DNA from: Sphaerotilus montanus
GTDB taxonomy: Bacteria; Pseudomonadota; Gammaproteobacteria; Burkholderiales; Burkholderiaceae_C
NCBI RefSeq assembly: GCF_013410775.1
Contig: NZ_JACCFH010000001.1
Location: 434,001 to 498,000 of the forward strand
Direction: 5' to 3'
DNA: 64,000 bases
Part shown: one piece after another, positions 37,350 to 47,942 of the stretch
How the letters are laid out: every line of letters starts with the position of its first letter
How positions within the stretch are numbered: position 1 is the stretch's first letter
Notes under the pieces: generated by a model
What the model saw: the letters and a program-made list of their open reading frames with translations, nothing else
Database searches by the model: none
Told to the model about the DNA's origin: nothing
Translations under genes and position numbers: made by a program

Positions 37350-39310
37350 GGCGTCGAAGAGCGGGCAACGGGGACGGCCACCGGGCCGGGGTTCGGGCCC
37401 CCAGTGTGCAACAGCGTGCCTACAGCGGTCTGAAGGCGCTCCGGCGTGACCAGCGCCGCGGGGATGGCGGGGCCGGCGATCACCTCGACCCGGCTGAACA
37501 GCCCGCGCCGCAGCGGCCGGGCCATCGCGCGCCCGCCCTCGATGCGCGAGAAGGTGGAGCCCCACAGGTTGACCAGCGCCACCGGCACGACCGGCGCGGG
37601 CTGGCGCTCCAGGATTTTCATGATCCCGCCCTTGAAGGGCTGCAGCGTGCCGTCGCGGGTGATGCTGCCTTCCGGGAAGATGCCGAGCACGTCGCCCTCG
37701 GCGAGCACCTTCGCCGCCTCGGCAAAGGCGCGCTCGTAGACCACCGGGTCTTCCTTCTGCGGTGCGACCGGGATCGCCTTGACGAGCCGGAACAGCGCGC
37801 CGAGCACGGGCGTGGCGAAGATGCGGTGGTCCATCATGAAGCGGATCGGCCGCGGGCTGGCGGCGGCCAGCACGATCGCGTCGACGAAGCTGACGTGGTT
37901 GGCCGCGACGATGGCGGCCCCTTCGGTCGGGATGTGGGCGTCGCCGGTCAGCTTCAGGCGGTAGACGAAGCGCGTCAGCATGAAGGCCAGGAAGCGCAGC
38001 AGGTACTCCGGCACCAGCAGGAAGATGTAGCCGGCCACCAGCGCGTTGGCCAGCCCGGTCGCGAGGAACACCTGCGGGATCGTGGCCCCCGCGCCGAGCA
38101 GTGCGCCAGCGATCAGCGAGCTGGCGATCATGAACAGCGCGTTGAGGATGTTGTTGGCGGCGATGATGCGGGCGCGGTGGCTCTTCGGAGCGCGCAGCTG
38201 GATCAGCGCGTACATCGGCACGCTGTAAAGCCCCGCCGAGCCGGCCAGCAGCGCCAGATCCAGCATCACGCGCCAGTGTGCCGGCTGCGCGAGGAAGGCG
38301 CCGAGCGTGTACGACGCAGCACCCTGCGGCAGTGGCAGGCCCGTCGCGGCGAAGTACAGGTCGACCGAGAACACCGTCATCCCGATGGCGCCCAGTGGCA
38401 CCAGGCCGATCTCGACGTGGCGCTTCGACAGCACCTCGCACAGCAGCGAGCCGGTGCCGATGCCGACCGAGAACACCACCAGCAGCAGCGAGGCGACCTG
38501 CTCGTTGCCGTGCAGCACCTCCTTGGCGAAGGCGGGGAACTGGCTCAGGAAGACCGCGCCGAAGAACCACATCCACGAGATGCCCAGCAGCGAGCGGAAG
38601 ACGACGAGGTTGCCGTGCGCGAGCTTGAGGTTGCGCCAGGTCTCGGTGAAGGGGTTGGGGTTGATCTTCAGCGTCGGATCGGTGGCCGGCGTTGGCGGCA
38701 CGAACTGCACGACCACCCGCCCCAGCAGCGCCACCGCCACGCAGCCGATCGCCACGGCCCGCGCCCCGCCCTCGGCCATGCCGATCAGCAGGCCGCCCAC
38801 GACGTTGCCGAGCAGGATGGCGACGAACGTGCCCATCTCCACCATGCCGTTGCCGCCGGTGATCTCGCGCTCGCCGAGGTGCTGCGGCAGGTAGGCGAAT
38901 TTCACGGGGCCGAACAGCGTCGAGTGCAGCCCCATCAGGAAGACGCAGGCCAGCAGCGTCACGACCCGCACGTTCACCGCGTCCTGCACGAAGGCCCAGG
39001 CCGCCAGCCCCATGATGCCGATCTCCAGCGACTTGACGAAGCGCATCAGCAGCGCCTTGTCGAGCTTGTCGGCGAGCTGGCCGCTGGTGGCCGAGAACAG
39101 CAGGAAGGGCAGGATGAACAGCGCCCCGATCGCCAGCCCCGCCAGCGACGGCGGCAGCCATTCGACCTGCAGCTGGTAGGTCACCAGCACCGTGAAGGCG
39201 AACTTGAACAGGTTGTCGTTGCCGGCGCCGAGGAACTGGGTCCAGAAGAAGGGGGCGAAGCGGCGCTGGCCGAGCAGCGCGAACTGGCTGGTCTGGTCGG
39301 GGTGACTCAT
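37346..39310 (-). CDS. MFS transporter fused to PlsC-type acyltransferase
   Basis: A 654-residue membrane protein. About 1-410 is a 12-helix MFS domain like the lysophospholipid flippase LplT (FFWTQFLGAGNDNLFKFAFT, GLHSTLFGPVKFAYLP, SHRARIIAANNILNALFM). About 430-640 is a PlsC acyltransferase with NHVSFVD (the HX4D catalytic motif) and FPEGSITRDG. Together this resembles an LplT-Aas system without the acyl-ACP synthetase part, so lyso-lipid uptake followed by re-acylation is likely. The start at 39310 (MSHPDQTSQFALL) is the first methionine before the first helix. It is coupled to the GNAT gene downstream. Confidence 0.88.
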   Translation of the reverse strand: MSHPDQTSQFALLGQRRFAPFFWTQFLGAGNDNLFKFAFTVLVTYQLQVEWLPPSLAGLAIGALFILPFLLFSATSGQLADKLDKALLMRFVKSLEIGIMGLAAWAFVQDAVNVRVVTLLACVFLMGLHSTLFGPVKFAYLPQHLGEREITGGNGMVEMGTFVAILLGNVVGGLLIGMAEGGARAVAIGCVAVALLGRVVVQFVPPTPATDPTLKINPNPFTETWRNLKLAHGNLVVFRSLLGISWMWFFGAVFLSQFPAFAKEVLHGNEQVASLLLVVFSVGIGTGSLLCEVLSKRHVEIGLVPLGAIGMTVFSVDLYFAATGLPLPQGAASYTLGAFLAQPAHWRVMLDLALLAGSAGLYSVPMYALIQLRAPKSHRARIIAANNILNALFMIASSLIAGALLGAGATIPQVFLATGLANALVAGYIFLLVPEYLLRFLAFMLTRFVYRLKLTGDAHIPTEGAAIVAANHVSFVDAIVLAAASPRPIRFMMDHRIFATPVLGALFRLVKAIPVAPQKEDPVVYERAFAEAAKVLAEGDVLGIFPEGSITRDGTLQPFKGGIMKILERQPAPVVPVALVNLWGSTFSRIEGGRAMARPLRRGLFSRVEVIAGPAIPAALVTPERLQTAVGTLLHTGGPNPGPVAVPVARSSTP

Positions 39311-39408
39311 CGGGAGCGGTCCTCGTCGGGGGGGCGGCGCGCCGGGATGGTGCCGCCGAAAACACTGTAGTCCAAGCGGCGTGACACGGCAGCCGCGGCG
39401 TGCCGCGT

Positions 39409-40206
39409 TCAGCGCACGGTCTGTGGCGCGCCGGCCAGCCCCGCACGCGGCAGGAAGGCGAACACCGAGTCGACGGTGACCGTGTCGATGCGGTCGGAGA
39501 AGCGGCGGGCGCTGGGGTGGTCGTCGAAGGCGACGTTGGCGCTGCCGACGCGGGCGCCCAGGCGCTGGCCGGCGCTGAGGTTCAGCGTGGTCGGCTGGTA
39601 GCCCTTGAACTGCAGCCAGGCCTGGGCGCGGGAGCGCTCGCAGGCGCTCGGCTCCACCGCGCAGGCCAGCGTCTCCAGCGCCCACTGGTTGCTCTGCTGG
39701 TAACGCTGCGCCCACGGGTAGGCGACCATGCTGTAGGGCTTGTGGTGCAGCGTGGCGGCGCGGGTGTTGTCCTGCAGCAGCGGGCGCAGCGCGTCCTGCA
39801 CGGCCAGGGTCGGGACCACCAGCCCGGCCTCGAAGTCGAACAGGTCGTCGCTGAAGAACTCGGCCAGCCCTTGCCGGTACAGCGCCGACTCGGCCGTGCC
39901 GCACTGGTTGAGCTTGTGGACGATGCGCCAGGCCTTGGCGCCCTCGTCGCGGTAGACGTAGCCGAGGTGCGAGTAGCGCACGCCGTAGCGGTCGAGGTTC
40001 TGGCCGCGGCGGGCGATGACGGCCAGCGTCGCGCCGCTGCTGTCGAGCCAGCGCGCGGTCTTCGCGGCCAGATCGAGCGCGCTGCGGATCTGCTCGGGGG
40101 ACGGCGGTTTCTGCTCGCAGTTCCGGCCAGCGTGGGCGGCCGGTGAGGTCAGCACCAGCGGCAGCAGCAGCGCCCAGGGGGCCAGGCGCACGGCGGCGGC
40201 GTTCAT
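39409..40206 (-). CDS. Exported DUF2145 protein
   Basis: A 265-residue protein with a signal peptide (about 1-26, ending AAHAG). The mature part shows the DUF2145 pattern: CEQKPPSPEQIRSALDLA, VAVIARRGQNL-like strand (AVIARRGQNLDRYGVRYSHL), then KLNQCGTAESALYRQGLAEF and an AYPWAQRYQQSNQWALETLA block. It is probably periplasmic. The biochemical function of this family is not known to me. The start overlaps the stop of the gene upstream (ATGA), placing it last in a three-gene envelope operon. Confidence 0.82.
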   Translation of the reverse strand: MNAAAVRLAPWALLLPLVLTSPAAHAGRNCEQKPPSPEQIRSALDLAAKTARWLDSSGATLAVIARRGQNLDRYGVRYSHLGYVYRDEGAKAWRIVHKLNQCGTAESALYRQGLAEFFSDDLFDFEAGLVVPTLAVQDALRPLLQDNTRAATLHHKPYSMVAYPWAQRYQQSNQWALETLACAVEPSACERSRAQAWLQFKGYQPTTLNLSAGQRLGARVGSANVAFDDHPSARRFSDRIDTVTVDSVFAFLPRAGLAGAPQTVR

Positions 40207-40637
40207 CGCGTCATCCGTTCGTTGTAGAGCAGCGAGGCACCGATCTCGTTGGGGATGAAACACAGCGCCTTGCCCGCCGCCGACAGGATCCAGCCGGTGC
40301 TCAGCGCCGTGACCACCACGGCCGTGCCCGCCGTGACCGAGAGCGCCTCGGCGCCTGCGGCGCTCAGCGTCAGCGCGACGCTGGCGCCGGTCGAGGCCTG
40401 TGTCAGCACCCAGACCGTGCCGGCCGCGGCCACCTGCACGCTCGCCACCGTCAGCGCCGCACCGGCCGACAGCACACCCGCTGCCGCAGGAGCCGCCAGG
40501 ATCGCCAGCGGCACGCCCAGCGACAGCGCGGACAGCGCGCTGGCTTCCGAGCCATCGCGGTGCGCCCAGGCCTGCGTCGGGGCGATCACGACACTGGCGG
40601 CCAGCGCCAGCGCAAGAAACTTCTTCATCGCTTTCAT
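40203..40637 (-). CDS. Exported small hydrophobic protein of unknown function
   Basis: A 144-residue protein. Residues 1-25 form a signal peptide (MKAMKKFLALALAASVVIAP, ending AWA). The mature part is very rich in Ala, Ser, Val, Thr and Gly, with several hydrophobic stretches (for example LGVPLAILAAPAAAGVLSAG), and ends in a short polar tail containing CFIPNEIGASLLYNERMTR. No family was recognised. It is coupled to the DUF2145 gene by a 4-base overlap and follows the YiaA-like gene by 32 bases, so it probably works with them in the envelope. Confidence 0.7.
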   Translation of the reverse strand: MKAMKKFLALALAASVVIAPTQAWAHRDGSEASALSALSLGVPLAILAAPAAAGVLSAGAALTVASVQVAAAGTVWVLTQASTGASVALTLSAAGAEALSVTAGTAVVVTALSTGWILSAAGKALCFIPNEIGASLLYNERMTR

Positions 40638-40669
40638 GGCGGTTTCCTTGTCGGGTCGGAGGTCGTGGA

Positions 40670-41155
40670 TCAGGCGTCGTCGCGGGCTTCGCGGCGGCCT
40701 TGCAGGCGGGCTTCGAGCACATCGGCCTCGTGGGCATCGCGCAGCGTCTTGGCCAGCGTGAACACCGAGGAGATCAGGTAGAGCCAGCTCACCGCGAGGT
40801 AGGCCTTCCACACCGGCTGCACGTCCATGCGCCACAGCCCCCACGCCGTCAGGCCCATCGCCAGGAAGAAGCCGCCCCAGACCACGTAGCGCCAGCCGGG
40901 GGTGTCGTTGCGGCGCTTGTCGTTGTCGCGGATGAACTTGGACAGGCCGAAGGCCGAGGTCAGGCAGAACAGGTAGCCCATCACCATGAACGCGCGGTCC
41001 AGGTCCTGCCCCGGCAGCCAGGCCAGGCCGGTCGCGCACAGCGTCACCGCCAGACCGAAGGAGATCCAGACCTGCATGCGCCAGGCGCGGGTATCGCGGC
41101 GCACCAGGCTGGACGAAGCAGCCGGGAAAGACGGGGTGGACACATCGGGGAGCAT
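40670..41155 (-). CDS. YiaA/YiaB-family inner membrane protein
   Basis: A 161-residue protein with four hydrophobic helices arranged as two hairpins (VWISFGLAVTLCATGLAWLP, AFMVMGYLFCLTSAFGLSKF, YVVWGGFFLAMGLTAWGLW, AYLAVSWLYLISSVFTLAKT), matching the YiaA/YiaB domain. The start is set at 41155 (MLPDVSTPSFPAA) with GAAAGG about 11 bases upstream; an open frame continues to 41227. It is first in an operon with the exported hydrophobic protein and DUF2145 genes, and divergent from an XRE-like regulator. The function is unknown. Confidence 0.83.
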   Translation of the reverse strand: MLPDVSTPSFPAASSSLVRRDTRAWRMQVWISFGLAVTLCATGLAWLPGQDLDRAFMVMGYLFCLTSAFGLSKFIRDNDKRRNDTPGWRYVVWGGFFLAMGLTAWGLWRMDVQPVWKAYLAVSWLYLISSVFTLAKTLRDAHEADVLEARLQGRREARDDA

Positions 41156-41309
41156 GGTGAAAAACCTTTCGACTGGCAGTGCGTTGAACACGGAATGGAT
41201 ACTCGGGCAGAGCGCCCCGGGGGGCAACGATAAGCAACGAAATATCAGCCAATGCCTTGATGAGTATCATTTGGCGATACCAGTTTGCAGACCGAGGACC
41301 CGCCACGCC
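41156..41309. promoter_or_regulatory. Divergent promoter region with TGAT-N4-ATCA repeat
   Basis: An AT-richer 154-base spacer between the YiaA-like gene and the XRE-like regulator. It holds a small perfect inverted repeat TGATGAGTATCA (41258-41269), about 40 bases upstream of the regulator start, a plausible binding site for the regulator itself. No hexamer pair was assigned. Confidence 0.35.
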
Positions 41310-42077
41310 ATGAGCACCACCGCCGACCTGATCCGCGTCCTCAAGGCCGAGCTGAAGACCGCTGGCCTCACCTACGCCGCGCTGGCCGTGCAGCTCGACA
41401 TGGCCGAGTCCAGCGTCAAGCGCATGTTCGCGCAGGGCGACATGCCGCTGTCGCGCATCGACGCCATCTGCCGCGTGCTGCGCACCGACTTCGCCGAACT
41501 GGCGCGGCGCGTCGCCGAGGACACCCCGCCCCGCATCGAGCTGACCCCCGAGCAGGAGCGCGCCGTGGTCGCCGACCGCAAGCTGCTGCTGGCGGCGATC
41601 TGCTGCCTGAGCCAGTGGACCTTCGAGCAGGTGCTGGCCGGCTACGGCTACACCGAGGCCGAGCTGACGGGCTACTTTGCGCAGCTCGACCGGCTCGGCA
41701 TCATCGAGCTGAAGCCGCACAACCGCTACCGGATGAAGGTGGCCAAGACCTTCCGCTGGCGGCCGCACGGGCCGGTGATGCAGTTCTTCCGCGCCGAGGT
41801 GGTGCCGGACTACTTCCGCGGCGGCTTCGACGGCGAAGGCGAGCAGCTCATGCTGGTCCACGGCGAGATCAACACCCGGCTGGCGCAGGTCTTCAATGAA
41901 CGCCTGGCCCGCATCGCCAGCGACTTCGCGCAGCAGCACCTGGCCGACCAGCGCCTGCCCGAGGACCAGAAGCGCCCGTACACGCTGGTGATCGGCACCC
42001 GCTCGTGGCTGTTCGGGCCCTTTCGCGATCTGCGACGCGACACGGGCGGGACACTGCGCCATGGATCCGGGCCTTGA
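41310..42077 (+). CDS. XRE-type helix-turn-helix regulator
   Basis: A 255-residue protein. Residues 1-65 form an XRE/Cro-like helix-turn-helix (LIRVLKAELKTAGLTYAALA, then LDMAESSVKRMFAQGDMPLS). The remaining 190 residues are a conserved but unnamed C-terminal region (WTFEQVLAGYGYTEAELTGY, FRWRPHGPVMQFFR) that may sense a ligand or partner. ATG 41310 is the first methionine of the domain; the frame is open upstream through the promoter region. It is divergent from the YiaA-DUF2145 operon, its probable target. Confidence 0.82.
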   Translation: MSTTADLIRVLKAELKTAGLTYAALAVQLDMAESSVKRMFAQGDMPLSRIDAICRVLRTDFAELARRVAEDTPPRIELTPEQERAVVADRKLLLAAICCLSQWTFEQVLAGYGYTEAELTGYFAQLDRLGIIELKPHNRYRMKVAKTFRWRPHGPVMQFFRAEVVPDYFRGGFDGEGEQLMLVHGEINTRLAQVFNERLARIASDFAQQHLADQRLPEDQKRPYTLVIGTRSWLFGPFRDLRRDTGGTLRHGSGP

Positions 42078-42161
42078 AGGGGCGCATGGCTCCGGGGATT
42101 CCCGAGGAATCGGGTTTCCCCTCTCCTGACGATGTGCTGACACCGTGACACTGGCGGCTCG

Positions 42162-42177
42162 TTGGAACCGGTTCCAA
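42162..42177. promoter_or_regulatory. LacI-family operator palindrome
   Basis: TTGGAACCGGTTCCAA is a perfect 16-bp palindrome with the central CG typical of LacI/GalR operators. It lies 25 bases before the GH1 start and probably binds the LacI-family protein encoded at 50518-51558. Its position argues against the GTG at 42145 as the gene start. Confidence 0.75.
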
Positions 42178-42201
42178 CGGTTCCAGCTTCCGGAGTCCCC
42201 C

Positions 42202-43605
<1,404 letters not shown>

Positions 43606-43618
43606 GGAGACAAGAGCG

Positions 43619-44857
43619 ATGACGATGACCATGAACATCCGCATGAAGCAAGTGGCCGCGGCCGCGCTGATCAGCTTCGGTGCCATCGGCGCCGCGCAGG
43701 CCCAGAAGGCCGAAGTCATCCACTGGTGGACCTCGGGTGGCGAAGCCGCCGCCATCAAGGAGTTCGCCACCATGTACACCAAGGCGGGCGGCACCTGGGT
43801 CGATACCCCGATCGCCGGCGGCGGCGGCGCGCAGGCCCGCACCGTGATGGCCAACCGCACGATGGGCGGCGACGCCCCGACGGCCGCCCAGTACAACTAC
43901 GGCAAGCAGTACGAGGAGATCATCAAGGAAGGCCTGCTGAACGACCTCGACGACGTGGCCAAGAAGGGCAACTGGGACAAGCTGCTGCCCGAGAAGATCC
44001 GCAACGCCGTGAAGGTCAACGGCAAGTACTTCGCCGTTCCGGTCAACCTGCACAACGAGAACTGGGTCTGGTTCAACAAGGCCGTGCTGGCCAAGGCCGG
44101 CGCCAAGGAGCCGACCAACATGGACGAGATGTTCGCGGCCATGGACAAGGTCAAGGCGGCGGGCGGCGTGGTCCCGCTGGCGCTTGGCGGACAGGGCTGG
44201 CAGGAAGGCATCACCTTCCGCGGCGTGCTGCTGGCCACCGGCGGACAGGATCTGTACCTGAAGACCTTCAAGGACAAGGACGCCTCGACCCCCGGCTTCC
44301 GCAAGGCCGTCGAGACCTTCAAGAAGCTCAAGGGCTACGTCGATCCGGGCTCGCCGGGCCGCGACTGGAACCTGGCCACCGGCATGGTCATCGAGGGCAA
44401 GGCCGCCTTCCAGATGATGGGCGACTGGGCCAAGGGCGAGTTCGTCAACGCTGGCAAGACCGCAGGCAAGGAATACGGCTGCTTCATGGCCGGCGGCCCG
44501 AAGATGCCCTACGCGATCGGTGGCGACGTGTTCGTGTTCCCGAAGCAGAAGTCGGCGGACTCGGCAGCAGCGCAGAAGAAGCTGGCCGAGATGATGATCT
44601 CGCCGGAAGGACAGGTCGCCTTCAACAACAAGAAGGGCTCGATCCCGATCCGCACCGACGTGGACACCAGCAAGATGGACATCTGCGCCCAGGCCGGCGT
44701 GCAGGCCATCAAGGAAAACCGCCTGCTGCAGAGCGACAACGAGCTGCTGAGCCCGGATGCCAAGGGCGCCTTCGAGGACGCGGTCAGCAAATACTGGAAC
44801 TCCAGCCAGTCGGCCGATGACGCCATCAAGTCCATGGCTGTCGCCCTGAAGCGCTGA
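43619..44857 (+). CDS. Sugar ABC transporter substrate-binding protein
   Basis: A 412-residue periplasmic binding protein of the carbohydrate family (family 1, MalE/UgpB-like). The signal peptide is about 1-28 (MKQVAAAALISFGAIGAAQA). The mature part opens with the sugar-binding pattern EVIHWWTSGGEAAAIKEFA and includes NLHNENWVWFNKAVLAKAG and the C-terminal GGDVFVFPKQ and SPEGQVAFNNKKGSIPIR blocks. The start is ATG 43619 behind GAGGAGA (43604-43610). A hairpin follows the gene, which may raise its transcript level over the permeases. Confidence 0.93.
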   Translation: MTMTMNIRMKQVAAAALISFGAIGAAQAQKAEVIHWWTSGGEAAAIKEFATMYTKAGGTWVDTPIAGGGGAQARTVMANRTMGGDAPTAAQYNYGKQYEEIIKEGLLNDLDDVAKKGNWDKLLPEKIRNAVKVNGKYFAVPVNLHNENWVWFNKAVLAKAGAKEPTNMDEMFAAMDKVKAAGGVVPLALGGQGWQEGITFRGVLLATGGQDLYLKTFKDKDASTPGFRKAVETFKKLKGYVDPGSPGRDWNLATGMVIEGKAAFQMMGDWAKGEFVNAGKTAGKEYGCFMAGGPKMPYAIGGDVFVFPKQKSADSAAAQKKLAEMMISPEGQVAFNNKKGSIPIRTDVDTSKMDICAQAGVQAIKENRLLQSDNELLSPDAKGAFEDAVSKYWNSSQSADDAIKSMAVALKR

Positions 44858-44864
44858 GCTTGCA

Positions 44865-44896
44865 CCGCGCGGGACCAGGTCCCTGACCCCGCGCGC
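44865..44896 (+). terminator. Intercistronic hairpin after the binding-protein gene
   Basis: GCGCGGG (44867-44873) pairs with CCCGCGC (44888-44894), followed by a pyrimidine-rich stretch CCCTTTCTCCCCTTT. The stem is stable but lacks a clean T tract, so it is more likely an RNA-stabilising or partial-readthrough element between the abundant binding protein and the permeases than a full terminator. Confidence 0.45.
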
Positions 44897-44977
44897 CCTT
44901 TCTCCCCTTTGCGACCGTCCGACCCCCGAGGCCCCAGCCGCCAGGGTCGGGCTGCTGCATGACCAGCGAGAACCGCC

Positions 44978-45877
44978 ATGGCGCGCTCCGCACGACCCAA
45001 ACGCCTGAACCTGGCCCTGCACGCTGCGCTGCTGCCGCTGGCCATCACGGCGCTTCTCGCCTACGTCGGCTCGGTGATCTGGAGCATCCGGATCTCGCTG
45101 TCCTCGTCCAAGCTGTTTCCGCGCAACGACTGGGTCGGCCTGGACCAGTTCCAGCGCCTGTTCGAGACCGACCGCTGGATCGTGTCGCTGCAGCACATGG
45201 GCGTGCTGGCGGTGGTCTACATCCTCGGTGTGCTGGTGCTCGGCACGCTGATGGCGATCTTCATCGACCAGCAGGTCCGGGCCGAGAGCTGGTTCCGCAC
45301 GATCTTCCTCTACCCCTACGCGATGAGCTTCGTGGTCACGGGCCTGATCTGGCAGTGGCTGTTCAACCCGACGCTGGGCCTGCAGAACGCCTTGCGCCTG
45401 ATGGGCTGGGAGAGCTTCACGCTGGACTGGACGGTGCAGCCGGACATGGTGCTCTACGCGATCGGGCTGGCGATGGTCTGGCAGGGCAGTGGCACGACGA
45501 TGGCCATCCTGCTGGCCGCACTGCGCGGCGTGGACGAGGAGCAGTGGAAAGCGGCTCGGCTGGAGGGTGTGTCCAAGCCACGCTACTACCTCAGCGTCGT
45601 GCTGCCACAACTCGGCCCGGCCTACGCGACGGCCTTCGTGCTGCTGGCCGTGGCGCTGGTGCGCACCTTCGACGTGGTCGCCGTGATGACGAGCGGCGGT
45701 CCCGGCGACGCCAGCGAAGTGCCCGCCAAATTCATCATCGACCACCTGTTCGGCCGCAACAACATCGGGCTGGCGTCGGCCGCGTCCGTGGTGATGCTGG
45801 TCACCGTGTTCACCGTGCTCGCGCCGCTGCTGTACTGGCGCTCCAAGGTCCAGGCGCGTCAGAACGCCGGCCACTGA
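44978..45877 (+). CDS. Sugar ABC transporter permease (MalF/UgpA-like)
   Basis: A 299-residue inner-membrane permease with six predicted helices. The EAA loop that contacts the ATPase is visible (EEQWKAARLEGVSKPRYYLS, then VVLPQLGPAYATAF). The conserved GLIWQWLFNPTLGLQNALR segment precedes it. It pairs with the second permease 12 bases downstream to form the channel of the sugar importer. Confidence 0.93.
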   Translation: MARSARPKRLNLALHAALLPLAITALLAYVGSVIWSIRISLSSSKLFPRNDWVGLDQFQRLFETDRWIVSLQHMGVLAVVYILGVLVLGTLMAIFIDQQVRAESWFRTIFLYPYAMSFVVTGLIWQWLFNPTLGLQNALRLMGWESFTLDWTVQPDMVLYAIGLAMVWQGSGTTMAILLAALRGVDEEQWKAARLEGVSKPRYYLSVVLPQLGPAYATAFVLLAVALVRTFDVVAVMTSGGPGDASEVPAKFIIDHLFGRNNIGLASAASVVMLVTVFTVLAPLLYWRSKVQARQNAGH

Positions 45878-45889
45878 GGGTTTATCGAC

Positions 45890-46804
45890 ATGAGCACCAC
45901 TGCTGCTTCCTTGGCCACCCCGACCACGCCACGCGGCCAGCGTCCCCGACGGCCGCTGGTCACGCCCGCCCGCATCGGCATCTACGCCTTCCTGCTGACC
46001 ACGTCCGCCTTCTTCCTGCTGCCGCTGTACGTGATGGTGGTGACCTCGCTGAAGTCGCCCGAGGAGATCCGCCAGGCGCTGCTGTTCGCCTGGCCCGCCT
46101 CGCCGCAGTTCGGCAACTGGAAGGAAGCCTGGTCGAGCGCCTGCATCGCGCTGGCCTGCGAGGGCATCCAGGGCGGCTTCTGGAACTCGATCCGGCTGGT
46201 CGTGCCGGCCACCATCCTGTCGGTCTTCCTCGCCGCACTGAACGGCTACGCGCTGAGCTTCTGGCGCTCGCGCTGGGGCGACATCCTGTTCGGCATCATG
46301 CTGCTGGGCGCCTTCGTGCCCTTCCAGGTGATGATCTACCCGCTGGTGGCGTGGTTCCGGCTGGGCGGCTTCTACAACACCTACTGGGCCATCCTGCTGG
46401 TGCACTGCATCTTCGGCATGCCGGTGCTGACGCTGCTGTTCCGCAACTACTACATCGCCGTGCCGAACGAGCTGTTCAAGGCCGCGCGCATCGACGGCGG
46501 CGGTTTCTGGCGCATCTTCTTCCAGCTGATGCTGCCGATGGCCACGCCGATGCTGATCGTGGCGACCATCCTGCAGGTCACGGGCATCTGGAACGACTAC
46601 CTGTTCGGCCTGATCTTCGCCGGCAAGGACAACTACCCGATGACCGTGCAGCTCAACAACCTGGTCAACACCACGTTCGGCGAGCGCCGCTACCACATCG
46701 ACATGGCCGCCACCATCCTCACCTCGCTCGTGCCGCTGGCGGTGTATTTCTTCTCCGGTCGCTGGTTCGTGCGGGGCATTGCCGCCGGCGCGGTCAAGGG
46801 CTGA
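45890..46804 (+). CDS. Sugar ABC transporter permease (MalG/UgpE-like)
   Basis: A 304-residue inner-membrane permease with six predicted helices (first helix IGIYAFLLTTSAFFLLPLYV). The EAA loop reads NELFKAARIDGGGFWRIFFQ, then LMLPMATPMLIV. The C-terminus ends at SGRWFVRGIAAGAVKG, typical of this subunit. It is the partner of the permease encoded just upstream; the ATPase gene follows after 25 bases. Confidence 0.93.
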   Translation: MSTTAASLATPTTPRGQRPRRPLVTPARIGIYAFLLTTSAFFLLPLYVMVVTSLKSPEEIRQALLFAWPASPQFGNWKEAWSSACIALACEGIQGGFWNSIRLVVPATILSVFLAALNGYALSFWRSRWGDILFGIMLLGAFVPFQVMIYPLVAWFRLGGFYNTYWAILLVHCIFGMPVLTLLFRNYYIAVPNELFKAARIDGGGFWRIFFQLMLPMATPMLIVATILQVTGIWNDYLFGLIFAGKDNYPMTVQLNNLVNTTFGERRYHIDMAATILTSLVPLAVYFFSGRWFVRGIAAGAVKG

Positions 46805-46829
46805 TCCCAATATTTCACGAGACCCCACC

Positions 46830-47915
<1,086 letters not shown>

Positions 47916-47942
47916 GCCGACGCCACCACCACAGGACACGCC

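Noticed and set aside
42145-42201. GTG start giving the GH1 protein 19 extra residues
   Set aside because: It would put the perfect LacI operator inside the coding region and lacks a ribosome-binding site; the TTG at 42202 has GGAG at a good distance.
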